Origin: Abiotrophia defectiva ATCC 49176
GTDB lineage: Bacteria; Bacillota; Bacilli; Lactobacillales; Aerococcaceae
Length of the DNA stretch: 64,000 nucleotides
Assembly (NCBI RefSeq): GCF_037041345.1
Contig: NZ_CP146287.1
Span: 1,925,501-1,989,500 of the forward strand
Direction: 5' to 3'
Numbering within the stretch: position 1 is the first letter of the stretch; every line of letters begins with the position of its first letter. The translations under genes and the position numbers were made by a program. The notes beneath the pieces were generated by a model. It was not told the origin of the DNA, did no database searches, and worked only from the letters and a program-made list of their open reading frames with translations. Positions 55,174 to 63,864 of this stretch are shown one piece after another.

Positions 55174-56109
55174 CTAGTTATCAACCCGATTCTTCTTGAT
55201 GAGGGCGTCTAGTTTACGATTGAAAGTAGTGGTCGCATCATAACCCATTTGGTTAGCCCGGAAGTTCATGGCTGCCGACTCAACAATGGCTGACAAGTTC
55301 CGCCCGGTCTTAACCGGAATGCGGATACGTGGCACGTTGACTTCAAAGATTTGTTCATATTCACGTTGTGAGCCTAGACGGTCATATTCGGTTTGGCCAT
55401 CATCTAGCACGAGATTAATAATCAATTCTAGACGCTTGGAGCGACGGATGGCCGCGACCCCGTAAAGAGACATGACATCGATAATGCCTAAACCACGGAT
55501 TTCTAAGAGGTTTTGGAGAATTTCAGGAGCTTCACCGACTAGGGTCAATTCGTCAATCATAAAGAGTTCAACCCGGTCGTCGGCAATCAGACGGTGGCCG
55601 CGTTGGACCAATTCTAGAGCCGTTTCAGACTTACCGACACCGCTCCCCCCGGTCAGGAGGACCCCCATCCCGAATACTTCCACGAAGACGCCGTGCTTAG
55701 CCAAACGTTCAGCTAAACGCCCTTCCAAAAAGTTAGTCAAGTTGGCTAAGACCCGGGTGGTCTTAGAGCGTGCCACCAAGATTGGCACATGATATTTATC
55801 TGCTACGGCGAAGATATCTTCAGGCACCGCCATGTCACGTGCGAAGATGATAGCGGGTGTCTCCTCATTACAGAGGGACTCATAGGCTAAAAGGCGCTGC
55901 TCCTCTGGCAGACTCGCGAGATAGAGGAGCTCTGTCCGCCCAAGCAACTGGATTCGCTCGAAAGGATAGTCCTCCACAAAACCTGTTAGGGCCAGACCTG
56001 GCCGGGATACTTCACTAGTATATATTTGACGAGAACCATAATCTTCCCCAAAAGCATATTGAATTTTTAAAGTTTTTACGAGTTCATTGACGGTTACACT
56101 GCTGGACAT
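55174..56109 (-). CDS. hprK: HPr kinase/phosphorylase
   Basis: Phosphorylates Ser46 of HPr in response to glycolytic metabolites and so drives carbon catabolite control through CcpA in Firmicutes; it also dephosphorylates it. The 311-residue protein has the P-loop GGSGVGKSETAL at about residue 153 and the EIRGLGIIDVMSLYG signature. The ATG follows GAGGAGG. It heads the hprK-lgt-gpsA-trxB operon. Confidence 0.96.
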   Translation of the reverse strand: MSSSVTVNELVKTLKIQYAFGEDYGSRQIYTSEVSRPGLALTGFVEDYPFERIQLLGRTELLYLASLPEEQRLLAYESLCNEETPAIIFARDMAVPEDIFAVADKYHVPILVARSKTTRVLANLTNFLEGRLAERLAKHGVFVEVFGMGVLLTGGSGVGKSETALELVQRGHRLIADDRVELFMIDELTLVGEAPEILQNLLEIRGLGIIDVMSLYGVAAIRRSKRLELIINLVLDDGQTEYDRLGSQREYEQIFEVNVPRIRIPVKTGRNLSAIVESAAMNFRANQMGYDATTTFNRKLDALIKKNRVDN

Positions 56110-56144
56110 GAAAATGTTGCCTCCTCATTGACTTTTACCTCCTA

Positions 56145-56153
56145 ATCTTAACA
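56145..56153 (-). promoter_or_regulatory. hprK: Extended -10 promoter candidate of hprK
   Basis: TGT-TAAGAT on the minus strand (-10 at 56145-56150) about 35 nt before the start codon, with no clear -35. Confidence 0.45.
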
Positions 56154-56225
56154 TAGACGGCGGAGAATTCCTATCTTTTCGTTTGCCCGGACAGACCCTT
56201 GAAAAGGCTGAATTTACCACCCTAA

Positions 56226-56262
56226 GCAAAAGACCGCAGCCATCCGGTCTGCGGTCTTTTAT
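56226..56262. terminator. Terminator of the YvlB/PspC operon
   Basis: Stem AAAAGACCGCAG/CTGCGGTCTTTT (12 bp, about 56228-56239 with 56249-56260) with T tracts on both strands, directly after the stop of the YvlD-like gene. Confidence 0.9.
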
Positions 56263-56267
56263 GGGGC

Positions 56268-56603
56268 TTAATCGTGATAGGGACTGTCCAGGCCAACTAG
56301 GCTTTGGCCTAGGGAAAGGGCAACGGCCACCAACATAGCGCTCCAGATAGAGCTAATGGTAAGGCCACCCGGCAACCAGCTAGCTAAAAGCAGGATAAAG
56401 CCGGCAATCAACCAGTTGACCAAGCCCAAACTCAAGAAGTTAAGGGGCCAGGCAAAGAATTCTAGGACTGGCTTTACCGTTACGCTTAAGAGGGCGAAGA
56501 CAAAGGCTGATATTAAGGCCCCGCCAAAGCCCGTAACTTTGACACCCGGCATAACATGGGCCAGGCCCATAAAGAGTAAGGTATTCAATAAAATCCGACG
56601 CAT
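56268..56603 (-). CDS. YvlD-like small membrane protein (phage holin family IV-like)
   Basis: A 111-residue protein with four predicted membrane helices (MRRILLNTLLFMGLAHV at the start, then SAFVFALLSVTVKPVLEFF and two more). It belongs to the YvlD group, also annotated as phage holin superfamily IV, although no lysis role is implied. In Bacillus the yvlABCD cluster responds to envelope stress. Its start overlaps the PspC gene stop, and it is the last gene of the operon. Confidence 0.88.
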   Translation of the reverse strand: MRRILLNTLLFMGLAHVMPGVKVTGFGGALISAFVFALLSVTVKPVLEFFAWPLNFLSLGLVNWLIAGFILLLASWLPGGLTISSIWSAMLVAVALSLGQSLVGLDSPYHD

Positions 56604-56983
56604 TAGAAATCACTCCAGTCATCCTTAGGCGTCACATCACGTCGCTTAGGCTCTGCCTTAGCATCGCGACCTGCTGCGCCTTTTTGATAGCGACGTAGGA
56701 AATCATTAAGTTCCTCTCTTGCCCGGTTAGCCTGTTGGCGATAGCGGTCTCTTTCCTGTTCGCGGCGGCTAGAGCGACTGGTAGGGCCATTCGCAACCGT
56801 ATAGTCACTTGGCAGAATGATCCCCAAGACCAAATAAATGAGGAAAGGTGTCCCCCAACCTGGCCAGATGAGGACAAACCACACTAGGCGAAGGAAAGTA
56901 GGGTCAATGCCTAGATATTCTCCCAGCCCCCCGCAGACCCCCATTACTTTACGGTCACGGGTAGATTTATATAGTCGTTTCAT
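56603..56983 (-). CDS. PspC-domain membrane protein
   Basis: A 126-residue protein. The N-terminal PspC domain has KVMGVCGGLGEYLGIDPTFLRLVWF at residues 12-36 (core GVCGGLGEYLGIDPT) and one membrane helix to about 60. A basic and acidic cytoplasmic tail (REQERDRYRQQANRAREEL) is predicted helical. PspC proteins take part in phage-shock or envelope-stress responses. It is paired with a shorter paralogue just upstream. Confidence 0.9.
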   Translation of the reverse strand: MKRLYKSTRDRKVMGVCGGLGEYLGIDPTFLRLVWFVLIWPGWGTPFLIYLVLGIILPSDYTVANGPTSRSSRREQERDRYRQQANRAREELNDFLRRYQKGAAGRDAKAEPKRRDVTPKDDWSDF

Positions 56984-57013
56984 GGTCGTTCCTTCTTTCT
57001 AACTTACTTAAGC

Positions 57014-57193
57014 TTAGGCTTCTGGCATGATGAAAGCCGCAATCAAGTAGCCGAATAAGCCTACGCCACCTAAAAGACCGGAAATCACCCAGACTAGGCG
57101 CACAAGCGTTGGGTCTATACCAAAATAATCAGCAATCCCGGCGCAAACGCCTAAAAACATTCCTTCACGGCTATTACGAGTTAATCGTTTCAT
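57014..57193 (-). CDS. Short PspC-domain protein, 59 aa
   Basis: A 59-codon gene: MKRLTRNSREGMFLGVCAGIADYFGIDPTLVRL and a membrane helix ending FIMPEA (only parts quoted: GVCAGIADYFGIDPT). It is a minimal PspC domain without the cytoplasmic tail of the next gene. The ATG at 57191-57193 is preceded by TAGGAGGAATTTATC. It lies between the YvlB-like gene and the longer PspC gene. Confidence 0.9.
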   Translation of the reverse strand: MKRLTRNSREGMFLGVCAGIADYFGIDPTLVRLVWVISGLLGGVGLFGYLIAAFIMPEA

Positions 57194-57205
57194 GATAAAT
57201 TCCTC

Positions 57206-58894
57206 CTATAAATCGGTATCTTTGAGGCGGATGTCGCCTGATACGGTGTTAACTTCTAAATGAACAGGTCGTTCTTGGTTGGTCATCAGCCGTTGGAATT
57301 CCAGGCTGTGATGACGGTGAGTTTCAACGTCTAGGTGGCCAATACGGTGTTCCACGTCGCCTGAGCTAGATTGAGCGCTGCCTTCTAGGCTTAAGTTGGC
57401 TGGAATGGCGATCTTGACATCCCCACTGACCGTGCTGACCTTCATAGCAGCCGGCGTCTCATCGCGCTTGGTTAAGAGCAGGTCGCCACTAATTAGGCTA
57501 GCCGCTACATCGCCAATGGCACCTACCACGCGGCAGTCGCCGTTAGTTGTCTCTAGGTTGAGGCGTTTAACCTCTGCTAGGCGGTAGTCTAGATCCCCAT
57601 TGGTTGAATGGTAGTCTAATAAATCTGCTGCCACATCGGACAGGTCGACATCCCCATTGACAGTCGTCAGATAGATTTCCTTAGCTTGGACACCGTCTAG
57701 TTCGATATCCCCTTGGGTAGTCTCAATCCGAACAGTTTCTAAGTCTTGGTCTGGCAGGGTCACTTCAATATCCGCTGACATATGGTCGTCAGTTACTTGC
57801 AGGAGCAAGTTGCCGTCGTCTAGGGAGAGGATGCTGTGGGCTTGGAAATCTTCTAGGTTAGGATTTGGAATCTTGCCGAAGAAGCTGGCCTTAACATTGA
57901 CTGAGACTTGATCCACATGGGCGCGAGTGACTTTGACATCGCCTCGTGATAACTTAAAGTCTAACACCTTTAGGTCCTTAGCGTCAAAGTTAAAGGTATG
58001 CTCCCATTCATTGCCCAAACGGCCGTAGGCTCTCACACCTACACGAATGCCTTCACGCGCTGCCTTAAAGGCTGTGCTCACCACTTGGCCAATGACCCGG
58101 CCTAGGCGGTTGGCTTCGTTATCGATACGTTGGCCGGCGCGGTCGGCTTTCTGACCGAATTGATCCGCTGCCCGACTAACGTGGTCGGCTGCCCGTTGGC
58201 CGCCTTCATTGACTTGGCGAACGAAATCGTTGAGTCGTTGGCTGAAGGGCTCTGAACTAGGGCTTACTGGCTTGTAGGCCTTGAGTTCTTCTTGGAGCTG
58301 GTCAATCTTTTGGCCGCGCTCCAGGACTTCTGCTGCCACTTGGGCTTTTTGGGCTTGGAGTTCTTCACTGAGTTCGTCTAATTCTGCTAGAATCTCGAAC
58401 TCTCTTAAGCGTTGCTTAGCGATGAGGAGGGCTTGGCCTTCTTTTTCCAGGCTTTCCTCTAATTCTTGGCGCTTGGCCGCCGCTGCTTCTGCCTCTTCCT
58501 GGCTGATGGAAGCTTCTGGTTCAGAGGCTTCGGGGGCTGGCTCTGCTGGCTTGCTGGCTTCTTGCTTATCTTCTGGCTTATCATCAAGGCTTTGTTGGAC
58601 GCTATAGATAATTTCTTGGCCAAATTTGAGGCTCTTGTCGATGGCTTCTTGGACGGTAGCCTTGAGTTGTTCTGGGTCGAAGCCCGCCTTCTTGTCCTGC
58701 TCAGGCTCTTGGTCAGCTGGCGCTTCTTGCTTGCTTGGAGCTTCCTGGTCCGTCACTTGGTCTTGAGCGTCGGCTGGCTCCTCTGCTTGGTCAGCTGATT
58801 TTGCTTGGGCCGAAGCCTCGAGGAGGCGAAGGGCTTCATCCATGGTAATGACTTGTTGTTTGACTAATTCAATGATTCTTTCTTTCTCATTCAT
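57206..58894 (-). CDS. YvlB-like envelope-stress protein with coiled coil and DUF4097-type repeats
   Basis: A 562-residue protein; ATG at 58892-58894 after AAGGAG at 8 nt (a GTG 9 nt upstream overlaps that site). The N-terminus MNEKERIIELVKQQVITMDEALRLLE is a short helical motif found at the start of YvlB and anti-sigma-like proteins (core ITMDEALRLLE). Next is an Ala/Gln/Glu/Pro-rich linker and coiled coil to about residue 215. The C-terminal half (from about 290) has repeated TTNGDV/TVNGDVDL/SGDL/SGDVKI strands, a beta-helix-like fold seen in DUF4097/LiaG-type proteins. Bacillus YvlB is shorter; the coiled coil is an expansion. No signal peptide is seen, so it is probably cytoplasmic or membrane-associated via its PspC partners. 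Confidence 0.85.
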   Translation of the reverse strand: MNEKERIIELVKQQVITMDEALRLLEASAQAKSADQAEEPADAQDQVTDQEAPSKQEAPADQEPEQDKKAGFDPEQLKATVQEAIDKSLKFGQEIIYSVQQSLDDKPEDKQEASKPAEPAPEASEPEASISQEEAEAAAAKRQELEESLEKEGQALLIAKQRLREFEILAELDELSEELQAQKAQVAAEVLERGQKIDQLQEELKAYKPVSPSSEPFSQRLNDFVRQVNEGGQRAADHVSRAADQFGQKADRAGQRIDNEANRLGRVIGQVVSTAFKAAREGIRVGVRAYGRLGNEWEHTFNFDAKDLKVLDFKLSRGDVKVTRAHVDQVSVNVKASFFGKIPNPNLEDFQAHSILSLDDGNLLLQVTDDHMSADIEVTLPDQDLETVRIETTQGDIELDGVQAKEIYLTTVNGDVDLSDVAADLLDYHSTNGDLDYRLAEVKRLNLETTNGDCRVVGAIGDVAASLISGDLLLTKRDETPAAMKVSTVSGDVKIAIPANLSLEGSAQSSSGDVEHRIGHLDVETHRHHSLEFQRLMTNQERPVHLEVNTVSGDIRLKDTDL

Positions 58895-58939
58895 ATCTCT
58901 CACTCCTTAAATGAGGGCTTGTTTCTTAACTACACCCTT

Positions 58940-59001
58940 ATTATGCCAGTTTTCCACTCGTTTGACATAGGGCCTAGGACCGATATTTGCTCGGACCTAG
59001 G
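58940..59001 (-). promoter_or_regulatory. Promoter and inverted-repeat operator candidate of the YvlB/PspC operon
   Basis: -10 CATAAT (58940-58945), 17-nt spacer and -35 ATGTCA (58963-58968). Directly upstream of the -35 lies an inverted repeat: CCTAGGACCGA (58973-58983), 7-nt loop TATTTGC, TCGGACCTAGG (58991-59001), with one mismatch in 11-bp arms. The location just upstream of the -35 is typical of an activator site, for example a response regulator of a LiaR-like system. The regulator is inferred, not identified. Confidence 0.6.
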
Positions 59002-59010
59002 GATGAAAAG

Positions 59011-59034
59011 AGCGGCTGACAGGTCTCAGCCGCT
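59011..59034 (-). other. Hairpin between uvrA and the YvlB operon
   Basis: Stem AGCGGCTGA/TCAGCCGCT (59011-59019 with 59026-59034), followed on the minus strand by CTTTTC. It may act as a weak terminator for transcripts coming from uvrA. A second hairpin AAAAGCCT/AGGCTTTT (59113-59137) with T residues lies further upstream. The rest of this 396-bp gap (59038-59112 and 59138-59221) is AT-rich and shows no gene. Confidence 0.5.
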
Positions 59035-59221
59035 TTAAGCGCATGACTTATTCTAAGTTATAAGGAAAAATATAAATTATTATATATTGAAGATATGACG
59101 AGCGCGCCAAGCAAAAGCCTATTAAATCAGGCTTTTTCAGTCAAAAGACGAACGTTCTTGTGAAATTCGCCCGACTTTGTGAAAAAACACTAAGAGAGAC
59201 CGTAAAAATCATGGTGCTAAA

Positions 59222-59252
59222 CCCTATTTATTAGTGTAACTAATAAATAGGG
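59222..59252. other. Perfect 31-bp palindrome without a T tract
   Basis: Arms of 14 nt, CCCTATTTATTAGT and its exact complement, around the loop GTA, about 20 nt downstream of the uvrA terminator. It has no T tract on either side, so it is not an ordinary terminator. A protein-binding site or a small mobile-element remnant are possible. Confidence 0.6.
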
Positions 59253-59268
59253 AACATTAAATAAGCAA

Positions 59269-59299
59269 ATAAGACTGGGACAAATGTCCCAGTCTTATT
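59269..59299. terminator. Terminator of uvrA
   Basis: A 14-bp perfect stem, AATAAGACTGGGAC and its complement (59269-59282 with 59286-59299), adjoining the uvrA stop codon, with a T-rich stretch on both sides. Confidence 0.88.
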
Positions 59300-62128
59300 T
59301 TATTTTTTCAATAATGGTTTGAGGTACTGGCCGGTGAAGGAGCCCTTGACTTTGGCTACTTCTTCCGGTGTCCCGGTGGCGATAATCTGACCACCGCGAA
59401 CCCCACCTTCTGGCCCAAGGTCGATGACATAGTCGGCGGTCTTAATGACATCCAGATTATGTTCAATCACCACTACGGTATTGCCGGCTTCTACAAGGCG
59501 GTCGATGACCTCTAGCAGCTTGCGAATGTCGTGGGCGTGAAGCCCGGTCGTTGGTTCATCCAAGACATAGAAGGTGTTACCGGTCGAAACCCGCTGCAAT
59601 TCGGCAGCCAACTTCATGCGTTGAGCTTCCCCACCTGACAGGGTGGTAGCAGACTGACCCAGGCTAATGTAGCCTAAACCAACATCTAGCAAGGTTTGGA
59701 GTTTACGCTTGATTTTCGGAATGGCGGCAAAGAACTCCACCGCTTCTTCAACGGTTAGGTCCAGCACTTCGGTGATGTTAAGCCCCTTGTACTTAATTTC
59801 CAGGGTCTCAGAATTATAGCGGCGGCCACCACAGACCTCACAAGGCACATAGACGTCTGGCAGGAAGTGCATCTCAATCTTGTTAATCCCGCCACCGGCA
59901 CAGGCTTCACAACGCCCGCCCTTGATATTGAAGCTGAAGCGCCCCTTGTTATAACCGCGCAACTTGGCTTCATTGGTCTTGGCAAATAGATCCCGTATAT
60001 CGTCAAAGACTCCTGTATAGGTAGCCGGGTTACTGCGTGGTGTCCGGCCAATCGGACTCTGGTCAATGTCGATAATCTTGTCTAAACTTTCGTAACCCTT
60101 GATTGACTTAAACTTACCCGGACGGGTCTTAGCCTTAGTCAGCTCCTTGAGCAAGGCTTGCTTAAGGATGGCATTGACCAAACTGGATTTACCTGAACCC
60201 GAAACCCCCGTCACTGCTACAAAGCGCCCTAATGGGAATTTGGCGGTGACATTCTGCAGGTTGTTCTCGCTAGCTCCCGTAACGGTTACCCAGCCCTTGT
60301 CTTCCTGACGACGGCTGGCTGGCAAGGCGATTTTCTCCTTACCCGACAGGTATTTACCTGTTAAGGAATTAGGGTTCTTCATGACCTCTTCCGGCGTCCC
60401 ACATGCAACCACTTGGCCACCGTGCTCGCCGGCACCCGGCCCAATATCAATGATATAGTCGGCCGTCATCATGGTTTCTTCATCGTGTTCCACCACAATC
60501 AGGGTATTGCCTAAGTCCCGCATCTGCGTTAAAGACTGAATCAGACGGGAGTTATCGCGTTGGTGGAGACCGATAGAAGGCTCATCCAAGATATAGAGGA
60601 CCCCACTAAGATTGGAGCCAATTTGGGTAGCCAGACGAATACGTTGCGCTTCCCCACCTGACAAGGAACCAGCCACCCGACTCAGGGTCAGGTAATCTAA
60701 CCCCACATTATTGAGGAAGGTTAGGCGATCGGTCACTTCCTTGATAATGGGCTTGGCAATGACTTCATCTGCTGGGCCAAAGGTCAGGCTCTTGAAGTGA
60801 GCCAAGGCATCACTAATAGACAATTCGGTGGCCTGGGCGATATTGAGGTCCCCTACCCGAACTGACAAGGCTGTTGGGTTGAGACGTTGGCCCTGGCAGG
60901 CTGGGCAGATATGCTCGACCATGTACTGGCGCATGACTTCCTTGGTATAGTCGGAACCCGTATCGTTGTAGCGACGTTCCATATTGGTAATGACCCCTTC
61001 GAAGACCGTATCAACCGTCCGCGTGCCGGTGCCCGACATTGGGGTGTAGGTGAATTTGAAGCTGCGACCGTCTTTGACCCCATACTTAAGGTCGGCTTGC
61101 TGGGACTTTTTGAGCTTCTTATAAGGAACATCCATGGGAATTCCTTCCTGCTCACAGAATTGGCGCATCATGGACATATAGTAGTTGGAACTGATTGGAT
61201 TCCAGGCGACAAAGGCTCCTTCTTCCAAGGTGAGATTTTCATCGGGAATAGCCAAGGCCTCATCTACCACTAGACGGGAACCCAGACCATCACAGCTTGG
61301 GCAGGCACCAAAAGGTGCATTGAAGGAGAAGAGCCGAGGCTCCAACTCGCCCATCTGGAAGTCGCCGTGAGGGCAGGCAAAGTGTTCATTGAAACGCAAT
61401 TCCTGACCATCAATGACATCGATAATGACATAGCCTTCAGATAGTTTGAGGGCGGTCTCCATGGAATCGAAGAGGCGGGAGCGAACGCCATCCTTGATGA
61501 CGACCCGGTCCACCACGACGTCGATATTATGCTTGTTATTCTTAGCTAGTTCAGGCACTTCGGTAACATCATAAATCTGACCATCCACTCGCACCCGGAC
61601 AAAACCGTCCTTGTTAATCTTCTCCAGGGTCTTCTGATGCTGGCCTTTTTGATTACGAATCAGAGGGGACAGAATTTGGATACGCGTGCGCTCAGGCAGG
61701 TCTAGGACCTGGTTGACCATCTGCTCAACGGACTGGCGTTGGATGGGAATATGGTGATGAGGACAGTAAGGTACCCCAACTCGAGCATAGAGCAAACGCA
61801 GGTAGTCGTTAATTTCAGTTACCGTCCCGACCGTTGAGCGCGGATTGTGGCTAGTGGTCTTCTGGTCGATGGAAATAGCCGGGCTCAAACCCTCGATGGA
61901 GTCCACATCCGGCTTATCCATTTGACCTAGGAACTGGCGGGCATAGGCCGACAGGCTCTCCACATAGCGGCGTTGGCCCTCTGCATAGAGGGTGTCAAAG
62001 GCCAGGGAGCTCTTACCTGATCCGGATAGACCCGTCACTACGACCAGCTGGTCACGCGGAATCTCTAGGTTAATATTTTTTAAGTTATGGGACCGTGCCC
62101 CTTTGATTACGATTTTATCTTTGGCCAT
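59300..62128 (-). CDS. uvrA: Excinuclease ABC subunit A
   Basis: UvrA is the damage-sensing ATPase of nucleotide excision repair, acting as a dimer with UvrB. The ATG at 62126-62128 follows AGAGGAGAAAGACA and gives 942 residues ([19 protein letters not shown]). Two ABC modules are present, with Walker [10 protein letters not shown] and GVSGSGKSS, two LSGGEAQR signatures, and zinc-binding cysteines in CEACAGGG and CEVCGGRRY of the C-terminal module. The first zinc module is unusual: [19 protein letters not shown] has CPHG where a CPxC pair is usual, so one Cys is missing, although CPSCDGLG follows. The gene is preceded by tag, not by uvrB. Confidence 0.96.
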   Translation of the reverse strand: MAKDKIVIKGARSHNLKNINLEIPRDQLVVVTGLSGSGKSSLAFDTLYAEGQRRYVESLSAYARQFLGQMDKPDVDSIEGLSPAISIDQKTTSHNPRSTVGTVTEINDYLRLLYARVGVPYCPHHHIPIQRQSVEQMVNQVLDLPERTRIQILSPLIRNQKGQHQKTLEKINKDGFVRVRVDGQIYDVTEVPELAKNNKHNIDVVVDRVVIKDGVRSRLFDSMETALKLSEGYVIIDVIDGQELRFNEHFACPHGDFQMGELEPRLFSFNAPFGACPSCDGLGSRLVVDEALAIPDENLTLEEGAFVAWNPISSNYYMSMMRQFCEQEGIPMDVPYKKLKKSQQADLKYGVKDGRSFKFTYTPMSGTGTRTVDTVFEGVITNMERRYNDTGSDYTKEVMRQYMVEHICPACQGQRLNPTALSVRVGDLNIAQATELSISDALAHFKSLTFGPADEVIAKPIIKEVTDRLTFLNNVGLDYLTLSRVAGSLSGGEAQRIRLATQIGSNLSGVLYILDEPSIGLHQRDNSRLIQSLTQMRDLGNTLIVVEHDEETMMTADYIIDIGPGAGEHGGQVVACGTPEEVMKNPNSLTGKYLSGKEKIALPASRRQEDKGWVTVTGASENNLQNVTAKFPLGRFVAVTGVSGSGKSSLVNAILKQALLKELTKAKTRPGKFKSIKGYESLDKIIDIDQSPIGRTPRSNPATYTGVFDDIRDLFAKTNEAKLRGYNKGRFSFNIKGGRCEACAGGGINKIEMHFLPDVYVPCEVCGGRRYNSETLEIKYKGLNITEVLDLTVEEAVEFFAAIPKIKRKLQTLLDVGLGYISLGQSATTLSGGEAQRMKLAAELQRVSTGNTFYVLDEPTTGLHAHDIRKLLEVIDRLVEAGNTVVVIEHNLDVIKTADYVIDLGPEGGVRGGQIIATGTPEEVAKVKGSFTGQYLKPLLKK

Positions 62129-62162
62129 TGTCTTTCTCCTCTGGTTCAATCTTACCTTACCC

Positions 62163-62171
62163 ATTATAGCA
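62163..62171 (-). promoter_or_regulatory. uvrA: Extended -10 promoter of uvrA
   Basis: TGC-TATAAT on the minus strand (-10 at 62163-62168), 35 nt before the start codon. No -35 and no LexA-type palindrome were seen. Confidence 0.55.
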
Positions 62172-62204
62172 CACTTAGTCTCCTAGGTGCGAAAATTTGT
62201 TCGC

Positions 62205-62231
62205 AAAAAAAGCGCCGACCTCAAGGGCTAG
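62205..62231 (-). terminator. Weak terminator after tag
   Basis: A GCGC/GCGC-closed hairpin (with inner GCC/GGC pairing) that includes the tag stop codon, followed on the minus strand by seven T. Short stem, so moderate confidence. Confidence 0.5.
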
Positions 62232-62794
62232 CGCACTGCTTGATAACAGAAACATTCTGGCTCGTGGTCATTGACCATGCCGATAGCTTGTAGATAGGAA
62301 TAGACCGTCACACTGCCTAAAAACTTGAAGCCCCGCTTCTTGAGGTCTTTGGTTATGCGATCGCTTAAGTCGCTTCGGGTCGGCCGCTCCCCGTGGGGTG
62401 GAAAGACCACCTGCCCCTCCGTAAAGTGCCAGATATAGGCGTCGAAGCTGCCCCATTCGGCCTGCACCTTAAGAAAGGCCTGGGCGTTGGCAATGGTCGC
62501 TCGAATCTTGCCCCGATGGCGGATAATGCCCGCATCCTGGGCTAGGCGTTCGACATCCTCTTCCTGATACTGGGCGATACGGCCATAGTCATAGCCTTCC
62601 AAGGCACGGGCAAAGTTGGCCTCCTTGGATAGGACCAAGCGCCAAGACAAGCCCACATGGAAGGATTCTAGGACTAGCCATTTGAAGAGGTCTAAATCCT
62701 GGTGCTGGGGCACGCCCCAAACCTGGTCATGGTAGGCCTGATAATAATCCGGCATATTGGTGGCCCATGCGCAACGTTTTTTACTTGCGTCCAT
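62228..62794 (-). CDS. tag: DNA-3-methyladenine glycosylase I
   Basis: Removes 3-methyladenine from DNA as the first step of base excision repair. The ATG at 62792-62794 (MDASKKRCAWATNMPDYY, 188 residues) overlaps the preceding small gene by 14 nt; earlier starts are possible. Family features: zinc ligands C8 and the C-terminal HEPECF (H and C), YHDQVWGVPQHQD and LESFHVGLSW in the active-site region, where many relatives have LEGxQAGLSW. It lies upstream of uvrA, so two DNA-repair genes adjoin. Confidence 0.94.
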   Translation of the reverse strand: MDASKKRCAWATNMPDYYQAYHDQVWGVPQHQDLDLFKWLVLESFHVGLSWRLVLSKEANFARALEGYDYGRIAQYQEEDVERLAQDAGIIRHRGKIRATIANAQAFLKVQAEWGSFDAYIWHFTEGQVVFPPHGERPTRSDLSDRITKDLKKRGFKFLGSVTVYSYLQAIGMVNDHEPECFCYQAVR

Positions 62795-62975
62795 GGTCCT
62801 TGCCTTTGGCTTGGTCATCCTGGTCATCTTCTAAGGCGCTTGGGTCAAAGGCGAATTGGTCGGTAGGATCGACGAATTCCTTCTTCTCTTCATTTAGGAC
62901 TAAGCCTAACTTGGCCATGGCAGCCTCTAAGTCTTTATCGTTTTTCAATAAGAAATCTTCATCTTTTAATGCCAT
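62781..62975 (-). CDS. Small acidic protein of unknown function, 64 aa
   Basis: A 64-residue frame starting MALKDEDFLLKNDKDLEAAM with a GGAGGAAGACTT site. It is rich in Asp/Glu and Lys (KEFVDPTDQF, DDQDDQAKGKDH), has no membrane segment, and ends in a basic run that overlaps tag. I do not recognise a family. It lies 16 nt after rsmI, so it appears to be in the same operon as rsmI and tag. Confidence 0.65.
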   Translation of the reverse strand: MALKDEDFLLKNDKDLEAAMAKLGLVLNEEKKEFVDPTDQFAFDPSALEDDQDDQAKGKDHGRK

Positions 62976-62991
62976 AAGTCTTCCTCCTTTA

Positions 62992-63864
62992 TTAGTCAGT
63001 CAGGTCGTGATAGGCCTGATAGACGCTCTGTTTTTTCAGTCCGTAAGTCTTGGCCACTTGCTTAATGGCTTGCTTGGCATTGAGGCCTTCTTGGGCCATG
63101 AGGTCTTGGACCAAGACCTTGAGATCGGTCTCTGCCGTTAGCTCAGGGCCCATCTCGACCTTACCCCCGCCAGCGATTAAGAGGACACATTCGCCCTTGA
63201 TTTCCTGGTCCGCTAGGCTCATGAGTACTTGATGTACACTGCCTCGAATATAGGTCTCATAACGCTTGGTTAACTCCCGAGCTATGACCACGGCTCGATC
63301 CGGCCCCAATCCCTGGCGAATGGCCTGCAGAGCCTGCTTGATGCGGTGGGGCGACTCGTAGAAAATGGCCGTCGAATCCTGGCCTGCCACTCGATCTAAA
63401 ACAGCGACCTGGCCTTTCTTATCCCGTGGAAAGAAGCCGTAATAGGTGAAGGTCTGGCAGGATAAGCCCGAAGCAATCAAGGCTGTCAGGGCCGCATTGG
63501 CGCCCGGCAGAGCTACCACTGCCAGTCCCTGGCTAAGGGTGGCATCCACCAAGGGATGACCCGGGTCGTTAATCAGGGGCATGCCGGCATCTGACACCAA
63601 GGCCAAATCCTGACCTTGCGCCAAACGTTCTAACAAGGGCTGGAGACGGTCAGCCTGGCTATGCTCATGGAAGCTCTGCATAGGCGTCTCAATCTCAAAA
63701 TGGTTTAAGAGTTTAATGGTATTGCGGGTATCTTCCGCCAGAATCAAATCCGCTTCCTTGAGGTGGCGAATGGCCCGGAAGGTCATGTCTTCTAAGTTAC
63801 CAATCGGCGTTGGCACCAAGTAGAGGGTGCCCCCCGCCCGGGACTCAAAGCTCCGTTGTTCCAT
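62992..63864 (-). CDS. rsmI: 16S rRNA (cytidine1402-2'-O)-methyltransferase
   Basis: RsmI methylates the 2'-OH of C1402 in the decoding centre of 16S rRNA. The 290-residue protein has the tetrapyrrole-methylase fold: TLYLVPTPIGNLEDMT near the N-terminus, LILAEDTRNT, SDAGMPLINDPG (usual SDAGTPLISDPG), and VALPGANAALTALIASGL. The N-terminal 22 nt overlap the end of the upstream gene. Its ATG follows TTGGAGGTGCAAG. Confidence 0.95.
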   Translation of the reverse strand: MEQRSFESRAGGTLYLVPTPIGNLEDMTFRAIRHLKEADLILAEDTRNTIKLLNHFEIETPMQSFHEHSQADRLQPLLERLAQGQDLALVSDAGMPLINDPGHPLVDATLSQGLAVVALPGANAALTALIASGLSCQTFTYYGFFPRDKKGQVAVLDRVAGQDSTAIFYESPHRIKQALQAIRQGLGPDRAVVIARELTKRYETYIRGSVHQVLMSLADQEIKGECVLLIAGGGKVEMGPELTAETDLKVLVQDLMAQEGLNAKQAIKQVAKTYGLKKQSVYQAYHDLTD

